Source: Chloroflexota bacterium (GTDB lineage: Bacteria > Chloroflexota > Anaerolineae > Aggregatilineales > UBA3940). Taken from it: a DNA stretch of 5,240 bases. The position numbers and the translations under genes were made by a program. Below are positions 5,082 through 5,240 of this stretch, one piece after another (the stretch's first letter is position 1; each line of letters opens with the position of its first letter). Under the pieces are notes generated by a model. It saw nothing but the letters and a program-made list of their open reading frames with translations, made no database searches and was not told the DNA's origin. The stretch is taken from contig DRKO01000192.1 of assembly GCA_011051745.1 (NCBI GenBank), forward strand, positions 1 through 5,240, given 5' to 3'.

Positions 5082-5240
5082 TGCGGCAGCCACGACCTCA
5101 ATCGGGTGGAGCGCCTTCCGTCCAGTCGTGTGGTGAATCTGTTCCCGGCAGGATGTGCCGGTGGCGCAGATGATCGTCTCCGGTGAGGCGGCTCGCACTG
5201 CCGGGGCCAGCGACATTTCGGCCAGTTTGATCGAGAGGTC
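5064..5240 (-). CDS. Partial C-terminus of an FAD-linked oxidase / CCG-domain Fe-S oxidoreductase (GlcD-GlpC type)
   Basis: The minus-strand frame is open from the right edge to TAG at 5066-5064, giving the last 58 residues. The stretch TIICATGTSCREQI (residues 22-35 of the visible part) followed by HHTTGRKALHPIEVVAAAL (36-54) matches the end of the heterodisulfide-reductase-like cysteine-rich (CCG) domain found at the C-terminus of large D-lactate/glycolate-type FAD oxidases fused to Fe-S domains (YdiJ/GlcD-GlpC type), where the usual form is GxSCRxQI...TGR..xHPaEvL. Such enzymes oxidise 2-hydroxy acids and pass electrons through FAD and Fe-S centres. Two cysteines, C25 and C31, are visible. 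The FAD domain itself lies outside the window, so a stand-alone Fe-S subunit is also possible. The substrate cannot be inferred. Confidence 0.7.
   Translation of the reverse strand, partial: DLSIKLAEMSLAPAVRAASPETIICATGTSCREQIHHTTGRKALHPIEVVAAALKPGR

Overview
The window is moderately high-GC bacterial chromosomal DNA carrying ordinary metabolic genes: nucleotide salvage, pantothenate/CoA synthesis, a membrane glycosyltransferase-like protein and an FAD/Fe-S oxidoreductase. There is no sign of phage, transposons, CRISPR, tRNA or rRNA. The gene set, base composition and protein style fit a member of the Chloroflexota (Anaerolineae-like) best, but this is an impression and not a proven placement.

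Layout. Positions 1-644 (minus) hold the N-terminal 214 residues of a multi-pass membrane protein resembling GT87/DUF2029 GT-C glycosyltransferases; its C-terminus lies beyond the left edge. A divergent intergenic region (645-846) follows. Next comes a two-gene plus-strand operon: 847-1908 encodes a 353-residue fusion of a Dgk-like deoxynucleoside kinase with a C-terminal MazG/DCTPP1-like all-alpha NTP pyrophosphohydrolase domain, and 1909-2589 encodes a stand-alone Dck/Dak-like deoxynucleoside kinase that starts at a TTG directly after the previous stop codon. A strong hairpin (2614-2652) lies after this operon. Positions 2736-4019 (plus) encode a 427-residue soluble protein that I do not recognise. 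It ends at a convergent, bidirectional terminator hairpin (4044-4076). On the minus strand follow panB (4099-4950), a 113-bp leader with a perfect-arm hairpin and a possible promoter, and the last 58 residues of an FAD-linked oxidase/heterodisulfide-reductase-like protein (5064-5240), whose N-terminal part lies beyond the right edge.

How the genes work together. The two kinases would supply complementary deoxynucleoside 5'-monophosphates from salvaged deoxynucleosides, as the neighbouring dgk and dck genes of Bacillus do. The fused MazG-like domain would hydrolyse some (d)NTP to (d)NMP plus pyrophosphate, so one polypeptide would carry both a dNMP-forming salvage kinase and a dNMP-forming clean-up hydrolase. 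This fusion is the most notable item in the window. The flanking genes show no obvious functional link to it.
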